This document shows positions 15,819 through 20,878 of a DNA stretch of 38,406 bases, in pieces. The stretch comes from a virus: the IMG/VR virus record IMGVR_UViG_3300024185_000019, positions 1 through 38,406 of that record. One strand, 5' to 3'. A program made the translations under genes and the position numbers. The notes below the pieces were generated by a model. That model searched no databases, was not told the DNA's origin, and saw nothing but the letters and a program-made list of their open reading frames with translations. Each line of letters opens with the position of its first letter. The first letter of the stretch is position 1.

Positions 15819-15848
15819 AGAGTAGGCACAGCAGCGCCTACCTGTCAA
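15819..15848 (-). promoter_or_regulatory. TTGACA promoter with palindromic operator in its spacer
   Basis: Minus strand: a perfect TTGACA (15843-15848), an 18-base spacer and a weak -10 TACTCT (15819-15824). The spacer and -10 are occupied by an inverted repeat with arms GTAGGC and GCCTAC (15822-15841, loop of 8). The same GTAGGCAC/GTGCCTAC sequence recurs upstream of the next gene at 16184-16218 and 16298-16306. A dimeric regulator binding here would block the promoter. The -10 is only 3/6, so promoter strength is uncertain. Confidence 0.45.
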
Positions 15849-15856
15849 GAAAGTTT

Positions 15857-16123
15857 TTATGCTGTGCGCCATACACGAATCACACGGTTAACTTTATCTG
15901 TGCGGTAGCAGAATTTACGGCCACCATTATCCTTGTGCTTTTGTTGGACTTGGATCTTCACAGACACACGATTAGCCACACGGATGTAGTTTAGGGTGGT
16001 AGTCGGATCTACAGGCACAGCAAAGCTTTCGCCCACATTCATCGTGAAGAAGGGGTATTTATAATAAGGTAATCCATTGCGAGTAGGATTAGGCATAGGG
16101 ATATTCTTTTCAACTTTATACAT
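15857..16123 (-). CDS. Hypothetical protein, first gene of the leftward arm (88 aa)
   Basis: 88 residues: MYKVEKNIPMPNPTRNGLPY, then FFTMNVGESFAVPVDPTTTL and a strongly basic end (RVSVKIQVQQKHKDNGGRKF, VNRVIRVWRTA). The core 'MxVGESFxVP' followed by basic strands resembles a short phage family of unknown function; the basic surface suggests nucleic-acid binding. It is the promoter-proximal gene of the leftward arm, so it is probably made early and may be regulatory. The ribosome site is AAAAGGACGACC. Confidence 0.75.
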   Translation of the reverse strand: MYKVEKNIPMPNPTRNGLPYYKYPFFTMNVGESFAVPVDPTTTLNYIRVANRVSVKIQVQQKHKDNGGRKFCYRTDKVNRVIRVWRTA

Positions 16124-16143
16124 TTTGGTCGTCCTTTTATGAG

Positions 16144-16170
16144 GTTATATTTGTACTGGTGATTGGTCAG
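16144..16170 (-). promoter_or_regulatory. Candidate leftward early promoter
   Basis: On the minus strand CTGACC (16165-16170, 4/6 to TTGACA), a short 15-base spacer and TATAAC (16144-16149, 5/6 to TATAAT) lie just before the first leftward gene. Transcription would start about 14 bases before its ATG. The TAGGCACAA inverted repeat sits immediately upstream. The spacer is shorter than ideal, hence the low confidence. Confidence 0.35.
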
Positions 16171-16183
16171 ATACACCATGAGA

Positions 16184-16218
16184 TAGGCACAATCCAAGCG
16201 GAAACCAGGTTGTGCCTA
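16184..16218. repeat. Inverted repeat TAGGCACAA / TTGTGCCTA
   Basis: Perfect 9-base arms at 16184-16192 and 16210-16218 around a 17-base loop. A further TGTGCCTAC copy lies at 16298-16306, and a related compact palindrome at 15822-15841. All four half-site groups lie in front of the first two leftward genes, so they are likely binding sites for one regulator rather than a transcript hairpin. Confidence 0.6.
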
Positions 16219-16266
16219 CCCTAGCTATATCTAAGACCAGCACTATAGACGGGCTGATTCAAGTCA

Positions 16267-16290
16267 CCGTTCTCAAGCCCCGTTCTCAAG
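16267..16290. repeat. 13-base direct repeat CCGTTCTCAAG
   Basis: CCGTTCTCAAG occurs at 16267-16277 and 16280-16290, a period of 13 bases, with a partial third copy (TTCAAG) ending at 16263. Lies between the TGTGCCTAC sites. Function unknown; possible regulator sites or iterons. Confidence 0.5.
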
Positions 16291-16433
16291 GACATTCTGT
16301 GCCTACTTCCCTTGCTCAATGTCACAGGTTTTGTCATGCCTGATCCAATCGGGTATCGTCACTGTGGCTGCTTAAACCACTCATTCGCTTGGCCTGAAGT
16401 GTGTTGGCCTGTTGTGTTGCCCTATCGTGGGCT

Positions 16434-16528
16434 GATTCGGTTTTGTTAGTCAAGTCTTTTATTCGGTCTGCGTATTCGGTCTTACTTTTATTCGGTCTTA
16501 GTATTCTATGCGGCTCTTCTATGCGGCT
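16434..16528. repeat. Iteron-like repeat array
   Basis: TATTCGGTCT occurs at 16460-16469, 16473-16482 and 16489-16498, with a diverged copy GATTCGGTTT at 16434-16443. These are followed by TTCTATGCGGCT at 16504-16515 and 16517-16528 (period 13). On the other strand the two groups read AGACCGAATA and AGCCGCATAG, clearly related. Six related 10-12-mers in 95 bases of non-coding DNA fit iterons bound by an initiator, or operator sites. No such initiator protein can be named from this window. Confidence 0.6.
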
Positions 16529-16798
16529 TGATCGTCTAGGACGCTGGCTTGTGCTAGGTCTTAACCTTGTGCGTTTCGCCTTGTCGCTTTCGATGTATCA
16601 ACATTGGCATGAATTGTTTCTGAATGTCTAGAACTTTTTTACGATTTACCCTAATTATTTTATAACTGTATGTTTTTGTTGGATAATGTTGTTGCTTTTA
16701 TGGGCTATGGCTTAAATCGCTGCCTCGCGGATGTAATACTACACGCGCGTTTTCTATTATACATCACGAACGGGTTTTGATTTTAGGGGGTATCATAT

Positions 16799-16864
16799 TT
16801 GTGATCACAAGAAGGGGGATATGGTTTGACGTTTTGTGCATCCTTCTTTGATTTGTGATCACAG
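16799..16864. repeat. Paired palindromes TTGTGATCACAA
   Basis: A perfect 12-base palindrome TTGTGATCACAA lies at 16799-16810 and an 11/12 copy TTGTGATCACAG at 16853-16864, 54 bases apart centre to centre (about five helical turns). Spacing on the same face of the helix suggests cooperative binding with looping by a dimeric regulator. No promoter of good quality is visible between them. Confidence 0.6.
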
Positions 16865-16905
16865 TTTTGAAACTGCCTAGAAAAACGCCTCTTTTAGCCA
16901 TTTAT

Positions 16906-16914
16906 TGTGGATAC
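16906..16914. promoter_or_regulatory. DnaA-box-like site
   Basis: TGTGGATAC is 8/9 to the inverted DnaA box TGTGGATAA. It is part of a 13-base sequence TTTATTGTGGATA repeated upstream of the capsid gene (27962-27974). Near iterons and an A/T-rich stretch it could take part in origin function, but a single 8/9 box is weak evidence. Confidence 0.35.
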
Positions 16915-16992
16915 ATCAGTTATAGAACGTAACAAAATCAACACTTTAGGTAGTCTGACACCACTGATTTAGCACAATACCAGTAAAAACGA

Positions 16993-17024
16993 GGGGGGTG
17001 CGAGGGCCATGGCGGGGTATGGGG
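16993..17024 (+). other. G-quadruplex motif
   Basis: Four G-tracts on the plus strand, 16993-16998 (6 G), 17004-17006 (3 G), 17014-17017 (4 G) and 17021-17024 (4 G), with loops of 5, 7 and 3 bases. This satisfies the standard G3+N1-7 rule. It stands out from otherwise A/T-leaning non-coding DNA. Confidence 0.65.
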
Positions 17025-17182
17025 TACGTATATATACACAACTACACGCACGGGTATTTTAGGTTTGGCATATTATGTCAGTAATACAGACCTATATCTA
17101 TAAAAGTGGTGCATTTACATCACACATTTTTACAAAGCTGTAATAATTAGTAACATTATCCTGGGTACGTGCATTTTAGGGA

Positions 17183-17210
17183 TTGACACGTATGTTCTGT
17201 GGAGTATAAC
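17183..17210 (+). promoter_or_regulatory. Rightward promoter P1
   Basis: Perfect TTGACA (17183-17188), 16-base spacer, TATAAC (17205-17210, 5/6). It points to the late genes, about 330 bases upstream of the first. The sequence after the -10 (TATAACTACGTAG) resembles that at other late-region elements (19807, 26797, 27805). Followed by five AGTTTAACT-type sites. Confidence 0.7.
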
Positions 17211-17230
17211 TACGTAGTAGTAGTAGACAG

Positions 17231-17348
17231 AGTTAAACATTTAAGTTAAACTTAATACAAGTAATAAATAATAAATAGTTTAACTATATAAAAAGTGTGT
17301 TAATAAGGTTACTGGACATAGGAAGAGTTTAACTTAGAGAGTTTAACT
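17231..17348. repeat. Five copies of AGTTTAACT / AGTTAAACT
   Basis: AGTTAAAC[A/T] at 17231-17239 and 17244-17252, and AGTTTAACT at 17277-17285, 17326-17334 and 17340-17348. The two forms are reverse complements, so the first two copies point one way and the last three the other. They fill the space between promoters P1 and P2. The layout is that of an operator array for a repressor or activator. A sixth 8/9 copy is at 15804-15812 near the leftward promoter. Confidence 0.65.
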
Positions 17349-17355
17349 ATAGGGG

Positions 17356-17384
17356 TTGACACCCTTCTTTATAGTTTGTACACT
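17356..17384 (+). promoter_or_regulatory. Rightward promoter P2
   Basis: Perfect TTGACA (17356-17361), 17-base spacer, TACACT (17379-17384, 4/6). It lies directly after the last AGTTTAACT copy and about 150 bases before the first rightward gene. Together with P1 it probably drives the plus-strand genes. Confidence 0.6.
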
Positions 17385-17434
17385 ATCCATATGTAACACA
17401 CATAAACTTGTATAAATATAAGTGTTGCACTATT

Positions 17435-17510
17435 GGTACGTGTCACAAAACATATGTGTACACTCTCCTCATGTCTCCTCTCTCCTAACATGTAGTTTGC
17501 GACACGTACC
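17435..17510. repeat. Inverted repeat GGTACGTGTC / GACACGTACC
   Basis: Arms 17435-17449 and 17496-17510 match at 14 of 15 positions (10 perfect at the outer end), separated by 46 bases that include a CTCCTC-rich pyrimidine tract. It lies in the leader of the first rightward gene, downstream of P2. GGTACGTG also occurs singly at 17164-17171. It could be a long-stem RNA leader or a pair of protein sites. Confidence 0.55.
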
Positions 17511-17537
17511 TTTCTTTTATTAAGAAAAGTGTTGACA

Positions 17538-17798
17538 ATGCCTTCTAAACCTGTACAACTATATGCAGACGATAATATATTAGAAGAGTTTTACTCTGCG
17601 TTAGCTGACGGTAGTGCTAAACGTATACGCCGTATTCATATCCCTCGTAGTGATGTATTCTATGTACGTGCTGCAATAGAGGCTGACACTGGTGTGAAGT
17701 ACACTTTAGATCACGTAGAGAGAGCTATGTACTTAGAAGGCATGTTATCTCGTAACGATGTGTTAGACCCCGATAGGAAAAGACCTTATGGCGATTGA
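17538..17798 (+). CDS. Conserved hypothetical protein, first rightward gene (86 aa)
   Basis: Start at ATG 17538 (MPSKPVQLYADDNILEEFYS); an in-frame GTG nine bases earlier is less likely. The rest includes KRIRRIHIPRSDVFYVRAAI and HVERAMYLEGMLSRNDV, a helical, basic small protein. No strong ribosome site is visible (AAGAAAAG), so translation may be modest or regulated by the leader repeat. Overlaps the next gene by 11 bases. No family recognised with confidence. Confidence 0.75.
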   Translation: MPSKPVQLYADDNILEEFYSALADGSAKRIRRIHIPRSDVFYVRAAIEADTGVKYTLDHVERAMYLEGMLSRNDVLDPDRKRPYGD

Positions 17799-18066
17799 AT
17801 ATAGAGGTGAGAAGTTTGAAGGTTACAACAAACCCAAGCGTACCCCTAAGCATCCGACTAAATCCCACGCTGTACTTGCCAAAGAAGGTGACACCATTAA
17901 GCTCATCCGCTTTGGTGAACAGGGAGCATCAACGGCAGGTAAACCTAAAGCGGGTGAATCTGATCGCATGAAGAAGAAACGTGCATCTTTCAAAGCTAGA
18001 CATGCTAAGAATATCAAGAAGGGTAAGCTCTCAGCTGCGTACTGGGCAGATAAAGTAAAATGGTAG
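17788..18066 (+). CDS. Small basic conserved phage protein (92 aa)
   Basis: 92 residues, very basic. The part LIRFGEQGASTAGKPKAGES, then KRASFKARHAKNIKKGKLSA and AYWADKVKW, is a motif I recognise as widespread in marine phages, including cyanophages (KARHAxNIxKGKxSAAYWAxKVKW), of unknown function. It begins with an 11-base overlap with the gene before it and its end overlaps the next by 7. A virion-associated or DNA-packaging role is possible from position. Confidence 0.85.
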   Translation: MAIEYRGEKFEGYNKPKRTPKHPTKSHAVLAKEGDTIKLIRFGEQGASTAGKPKAGESDRMKKKRASFKARHAKNIKKGKLSAAYWADKVKW

Positions 18067-18266
18067 GTACTCTTGGTGTCATCATGGTATGTATGTCTGC
18101 TTTAGCTGAGCATTGCCAAGTACTGACTAGCCCCTACGTATTCAGTAGTGAGGAGGAATGTCAGGCTTCTACAGTAGCTGAGTCACGTAAGATCATGGAT
18201 ATGTATAGCCACGCAGTCATCACACCTACTTGTGTAGCTCTGCGCTACAATGGGGAGCCAGCCTAA
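18060..18266 (+). CDS. Small Cys-containing protein with signal-like N-terminus (68 aa)
   Basis: 68 residues: MVGTLGVIMVCMSALAEHCQ looks like a signal peptide or lipoprotein-type export signal, followed by VFSSEEECQASTVAESRK and ending TPTCVALRYNGEPA. Cysteines at 19, 34 and 58 suggest a disulfide in the periplasm. The layout parallels the 59-residue product at 9685-9864 in the other arm. Function unknown. Confidence 0.75.
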   Translation: MVGTLGVIMVCMSALAEHCQVLTSPYVFSSEEECQASTVAESRKIMDMYSHAVITPTCVALRYNGEPA

Positions 18267-18448
18267 TGGCTAAGTCTAAATCAACAGTAAACGCAGCAGG
18301 TAACTACACTAAGCCTACTATGCGTAAGAACCTCGTAGCTAAAGTAAAGGCTGGTGGTAAGGGTGGAAAGCCTGGACAGTGGTCAGCACGTAAAGCTCAA
18401 ATGGTAGCTAAGCAATACAAAGCTAAGGGTGGGGGCTACAAGTCATGA
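18266..18448 (+). CDS. DUF5872-like N-terminal half, small basic protein (60 aa)
   Basis: Starts at ATG 18266, sharing a base with the previous stop (TAATG). NYTKPTMRKNLVAKVKAGGK and GGKPGQWSARKAQMVAKQYK, ending AKGGGYKS, match the GGKPGQWSARKAQ element of DUF5872 proteins known in phages and large DNA viruses. Strongly basic; probably binds nucleic acid or packs in the virion. The companion element of that domain is in the separate gene at 18605-18859. Confidence 0.82.
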   Translation: MAKSKSTVNAAGNYTKPTMRKNLVAKVKAGGKGGKPGQWSARKAQMVAKQYKAKGGGYKS

Positions 18449-18636
18449 AGGGTGTTAAGCATTACCTTAGGGATGGTACTCTCTATAGTGGTAAGACACA
18501 CAAGCATTCAGATGGTACTGTTATGACAGGTGCTCGTATGTCTAAGGCTTCTAAGAAGTTACTTCACTATAAAGATCTAAGTAAAACAGCAAAGGCTAAA
18601 GCGGATGGCAGTAGCAAAAAGTCAAAAAAGTCTTAA
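18445..18636 (+). CDS. Small basic conserved protein (63 aa)
   Basis: 63 residues: MKGVKHYLRDGTLYSGKTHK, then VMTGARMSKASKKLLHYKDL and a Lys/Ser-rich tail (AKADGSSKKSKKS). The pattern HYLxDGT...THK...MTGxxxxxxSKKLxHxKDLSKxAK is one I recognise from marine phages. Overlaps both neighbours (4 and 32 bases). Function unknown. Confidence 0.8.
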   Translation: MKGVKHYLRDGTLYSGKTHKHSDGTVMTGARMSKASKKLLHYKDLSKTAKAKADGSSKKSKKS

Positions 18637-18859
18637 GAAGTGGACAAAGCAGAACTGGCGTACTAAGAGCGGTAAGCCTTCCACGCAAGGCTCTAATGCT
18701 ACTGGTGAACGTTACTTACCTGCTAAGGCTATTAAGTCTCTTAGCAGTAGTGAGTATGCCGCTACAAGTAGAGCAAAAAGAAAAGGCGCTAAGGCAGGTA
18801 AGCAGCATGTGGCTCAACCTAAGAAAGTTGCGAAGAAGACAGCAAAGTATAGAACTTAA
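18605..18859 (+). CDS. DUF5872-like C-terminal half, basic protein (84 aa)
   Basis: 84 residues, very basic: SLKKWTKQNWRTKSGKPSTQ, then GERYLPAKAIKSLSSSEYAA and KRKGAKAGKQHVAQPKKVAK. This is the second conserved element of DUF5872-type proteins (SLxxWTxxxWxTKSGKxS, GERYLPxKA, KxGKQxxxQPK). Here it is split from the first element (18266-18448) by an inserted gene. Start at ATG 18605, inside the preceding gene in another frame. Confidence 0.82.
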   Translation: MAVAKSQKSLKKWTKQNWRTKSGKPSTQGSNATGERYLPAKAIKSLSSSEYAATSRAKRKGAKAGKQHVAQPKKVAKKTAKYRT

Positions 18860-18871
18860 CTTAAAAGGATT

Positions 18872-19075
18872 ATGACTATGATGAACAAAGGTATGATGAC
18901 TCTTAAGAAAGAAGCACCTGAAGTAGCTAAGAAGATGGGTTACATGAAGGGCGGCATGACTAAGAAGACGGGATACATGAAGGGTGGTATGTCCAAGAAG
19001 ATGGGTTACGCTCACGGTGGTTTAGCCTGTGGTGCAGATATGAAACCCGCACGTCCAGTTAAGAAGGGCAAGTAA
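18872..19075 (+). CDS. Met/Gly/Lys repeat protein (67 aa)
   Basis: 67 residues with three tandem imperfect repeats of about 10-11 residues: KKMGYMKGGMT, KKTGYMKGGMS, KKMGYAHGGLA. The rest is charged (MTMMNKGMMTLKKEAPEVA, ADMKPARPVKKGK). Low complexity and likely disordered. Short GGL/GGM motifs recur at the end of the protein at 25419-26789 (GFSDGGLMKKKK), hinting at a shared interaction motif in the virion. Ribosome site AAAAGGATT. Confidence 0.75.
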   Translation: MTMMNKGMMTLKKEAPEVAKKMGYMKGGMTKKTGYMKGGMSKKMGYAHGGLACGADMKPARPVKKGK

Positions 19076-19392
19076 TGAAGTACTATCACAAGTATCAAGA
19101 AGCCCTTGAAGCTAAGGGTTATCGTGTAGATGAGCATGGCTACGTGTGGGACTCCATGGGTAATCAGTCTGCAGGTGAAGATAACTATGGCAACGTACAG
19201 AGTAAAGACCCTAACGTTACAGCTATCTGTATTGAACAGGATGAGTCACCACTATTAGGCAAGTTAGCTAAGAAGATTAAACCTAAGAAGGCTGCAGCCC
19301 CTGCTGGCAAGAAACGTGCTCGTACAGATAAAGGTCATTTTGTAAAGGATGACCCTAACACACCAGAGAATGAAGCATGGGTTGATGAGTAA
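19075..19392 (+). CDS. Hypothetical protein with Lys/Ala-rich linker (105 aa)
   Basis: 105 residues; TAATG junctions at both ends. N-terminal helix (YHKYQEALEAKGYRVDEHGY), a polar middle (SAGEDNYGNVQSKDPNVTAI), then a basic stretch (AKKIKPKKAAAPAGKKRART) and acidic end (DDPNTPENEAWVDE). No family recognised; its place among basic small genes ahead of the terminase suggests a virion or packaging accessory role. Confidence 0.72.
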   Translation: MKYYHKYQEALEAKGYRVDEHGYVWDSMGNQSAGEDNYGNVQSKDPNVTAICIEQDESPLLGKLAKKIKPKKAAAPAGKKRARTDKGHFVKDDPNTPENEAWVDE

Positions 19393-19754
19393 TGGCAGTC
19401 TTAACCAGTGCAAAGTATGTAACTAAATCTATTGATGTAACTTCTACTAGCTCATCAAGCCCTCAAGATTTGTATGTATGTCCTAATACTTTTGTTTGTC
19501 TGGTTAAGTTCCTGCACTTATCTAATAGCGCAGCTAATAATAAGAAGATCAGTGTGTATTGGTATGAAGCTGCCACTACTACGCATCACTATATCGTAGA
19601 TGACTTCTCATCAAGTGCTAACTCTATGCATGAGGTAGTAGAAGGTGGTGGATACATAGCATTACAGCCAGGTGATAAGCTGCAGTGCTTTGCTGAGACA
19701 GCAGGTACATACCACGTAACTATGTCGGGTGAAGAATACTATCAGCCTACCTAG
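19392..19754 (+). CDS. Beta-sandwich-type structural protein (120 aa)
   Basis: 120 residues, nearly all beta: TSIDVTSTSSSSPQDLYVCP-type opening, a central strand KISVYWYEA, then YIALQPGDKLQCFAETAGTY and HVTMSGEEYY. The pattern 'xxxLxxGDxLxxxAxxAxxxxVxxSxEEY' is shared with the 124-residue protein at 33687-34061 (YLEEDMSLTVTAGTANDLEVIVSYEE), suggesting the same fold. Such proteins often decorate capsids or tails of marine phages. Function inferred. Confidence 0.72.
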   Translation: MAVLTSAKYVTKSIDVTSTSSSSPQDLYVCPNTFVCLVKFLHLSNSAANNKKISVYWYEAATTTHHYIVDDFSSSANSMHEVVEGGGYIALQPGDKLQCFAETAGTYHVTMSGEEYYQPT

Positions 19755-19806
19755 TAAGTCATAACGGGTATGCAAACTTATTAGAGGTAACTACTACACA
19801 TTTATG

Positions 19807-19861
19807 TATAACTATGTAGGCAAACCAGCAATAGTGCTGGCTCAATACATAGGAACATAAA
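19807..19861 (+). promoter_or_regulatory. Leader element with hairpin before the DUF1127 gene
   Basis: TATAACTATG (19807-19816) is followed by a perfect hairpin CCAGCA-ATAG-TGCTGG (19825-19840), then an AGGA ribosome site and ATG 21 bases after the hairpin. The same order and spacing occur before the scaffold gene (26797-26848). There is no T-run, so it is not a typical intrinsic terminator. The -35 is not recognisable, so promoter function is unsure. Confidence 0.5.
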
Positions 19862-20032
19862 ATGTACGCATTAATCGTTAAAACACTGTCCAACTTTTTA
19901 GTAAGCATACAAAAAGCACAACAAGCACGTGCTGACTTCTGGTTACTACATAACATGACAGACAAAGAATTACATGATATTGGTATCGCACGTGGAGAGA
20001 TACGCAACGTTATCGGTGAAGGTTTCAAATAG
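19862..20032 (+). CDS. DUF1127 (YjiS-like) small protein
   Basis: 56 residues: MYALIVKTLSNFLVSIQKAQ, then RADFWLLHNMTDKELHDIGI and ARGEIRNVIGEGFK. The element (W/L)LxxMTDxELxDIGIxRGEI is the DUF1127 signature, a family abundant in alphaproteobacteria (roles in phosphate and carbon metabolism and RNA turnover have been shown for bacterial members). The ribosome site is AGGA before ATG. The gene lies alone between non-coding stretches and has the repeated leader hairpin. Probably captured from the host; it could modulate host RNA or stress responses. Confidence 0.85.
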   Translation: MYALIVKTLSNFLVSIQKAQQARADFWLLHNMTDKELHDIGIARGEIRNVIGEGFK

Positions 20033-20046
20033 TTAGGAGAGCTATT

Positions 20047-20394
20047 GTGGAGAATGTTAAACTACCTATTGCCCTTGTGGCTGCTATGGCTGTTCAGCTT
20101 GCTGGTGGTGTATGGTGGGTGTCACAACAGGCTTCCACAATAGCAAGCCTAGAAGAGACTGTTAGCCAGTTAGGCTCACGTATGGCTATTGAGGACAACA
20201 TTAACCTTAAGCGTGATGTTGAAGGTAATGCTATAGAGATAGAATACGTATGGGATGACGTAGAAGAGTTGTGGGATAATCTTGCATCTATGACCTTAGC
20301 TATCGGTGAGATAAATAAACTTAAACAACGGGTAGCTGTTATGGAGAGTGAGCTACGGTACATCAACAGAGACCATAGAGATATGGCAAGGTAG
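20047..20394 (+). CDS. Membrane-anchored coiled-coil protein, possible spanin-like (115 aa)
   Basis: Starts with GTG (20047) after TTAGGAGAGC. An N-terminal transmembrane helix (KLPIALVAAMAVQLAGGVWW, residues 5-24) is followed by long helical, coiled-coil-like sequence (IASLEETVSQLGSR; INKLKQRVAVMESELRYI). This is the shape of an inner-membrane spanin or of small anchor proteins often found upstream of the terminase in marine phages. No endolysin or holin was recognised in the window, so the lysis role is only a possibility. Confidence 0.75.
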   Translation: MENVKLPIALVAAMAVQLAGGVWWVSQQASTIASLEETVSQLGSRMAIEDNINLKRDVEGNAIEIEYVWDDVEELWDNLASMTLAIGEINKLKQRVAVMESELRYINRDHRDMAR

Positions 20395-20395
20395 G

Positions 20396-20869
20396 ATGAT
20401 TGATCCTATTACCGCTATGGCTACTGCTACAGCAGCGTATAATGGTATCAAGAAAGCTGTATCTGTAGGTCGTGAGATCAGCGGTATGGCTGGTACTATA
20501 TCTCAATGGTCTAAGGCTGTAAGTGATCTGGACTTCTTAGAGGATAAAGCTAAGAATCCTCCTATGTACAAGATGTTTAATAACAACCAGGCTACTGCAT
20601 TAGACATATGGGCGCAGAAGCAAAAGCTCAAAGAGATGCGAGAAGAGCTTAAGAACCATATATCTTGGACGTATGGCCCTAGTGCTTGGGAAGAGATAGT
20701 ACGTATAGAAGCAAAGCAACGTAAAGAACAACGTGAGCTAGTCTATAAGAAGCAAGAGTTTATAGATAAATGCATTAACTGGTCTGTAGGCATTGCAGTA
20801 GCGCTTGCAGGTGTAGGTTCTTTAATTATTCTGATGTACTTCTTAGGCGTAAAACAAGGCAAGTGGTAA
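20396..20869 (+). CDS. Conserved helical protein with C-terminal membrane helix (157 aa)
   Basis: Start at ATG 20396 (MIDPITAMATATAAYNGIKK) rather than the upstream in-frame start inside the previous gene. Residues 1-45 are small-residue rich; 65-130 form a charged helix (WAQKQKLKEMREELKNHI, WTYGPSAWEEIVRIEAKQRK); residues about 131-152 are a transmembrane helix (WSVGIAVALAGVGSLIILMY). I recognise the MIDP...WTYGPxAWxxIxxI pattern as common in marine phages, of unknown function. Possibly a virion or membrane-associated factor. Confidence 0.8.
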   Translation: MIDPITAMATATAAYNGIKKAVSVGREISGMAGTISQWSKAVSDLDFLEDKAKNPPMYKMFNNNQATALDIWAQKQKLKEMREELKNHISWTYGPSAWEEIVRIEAKQRKEQRELVYKKQEFIDKCINWSVGIAVALAGVGSLIILMYFLGVKQGKW

Positions 20870-20878
20870 GGAAACAAC

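Larger units (their letters stand above)
16124..17537. other. 1.4-kb non-coding control region between the divergent arms
   Basis: No convincing gene lies between the leftward and rightward arms. It contains, left to right: a weak leftward promoter, TAGGCACAA inverted repeats, 13-base direct repeats, iteron-like repeats (about 16434-16528), two TTGTGATCACA palindromes, a DnaA-box-like site, a G-quadruplex motif, an A/T-rich stretch (about 17210-17300), two TTGACA promoters reading right with AGTTTAACT repeats around them, and a 15-base inverted repeat next to the first late gene. This density of repeats plus divergent transcription fits a replication origin and transcription switch. Individual elements are listed separately. 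Confidence 0.75.

Noticed and set aside
16401-16631. Plus-strand open frame of 76 codons inside the control region
   Set aside because: It runs through the iteron-like repeats, has no ribosome site, unusual composition (Leu/Ser/Arg-rich) and no protein-like pattern. The repeats explain the region better.
17342-17355. T7-type RNA polymerase promoter (ACTATAGGGG)
   Set aside because: The upstream half of a T7-type promoter is absent and no single-subunit RNA polymerase gene is present in the window. The similarity is kept only as part of a motif note.
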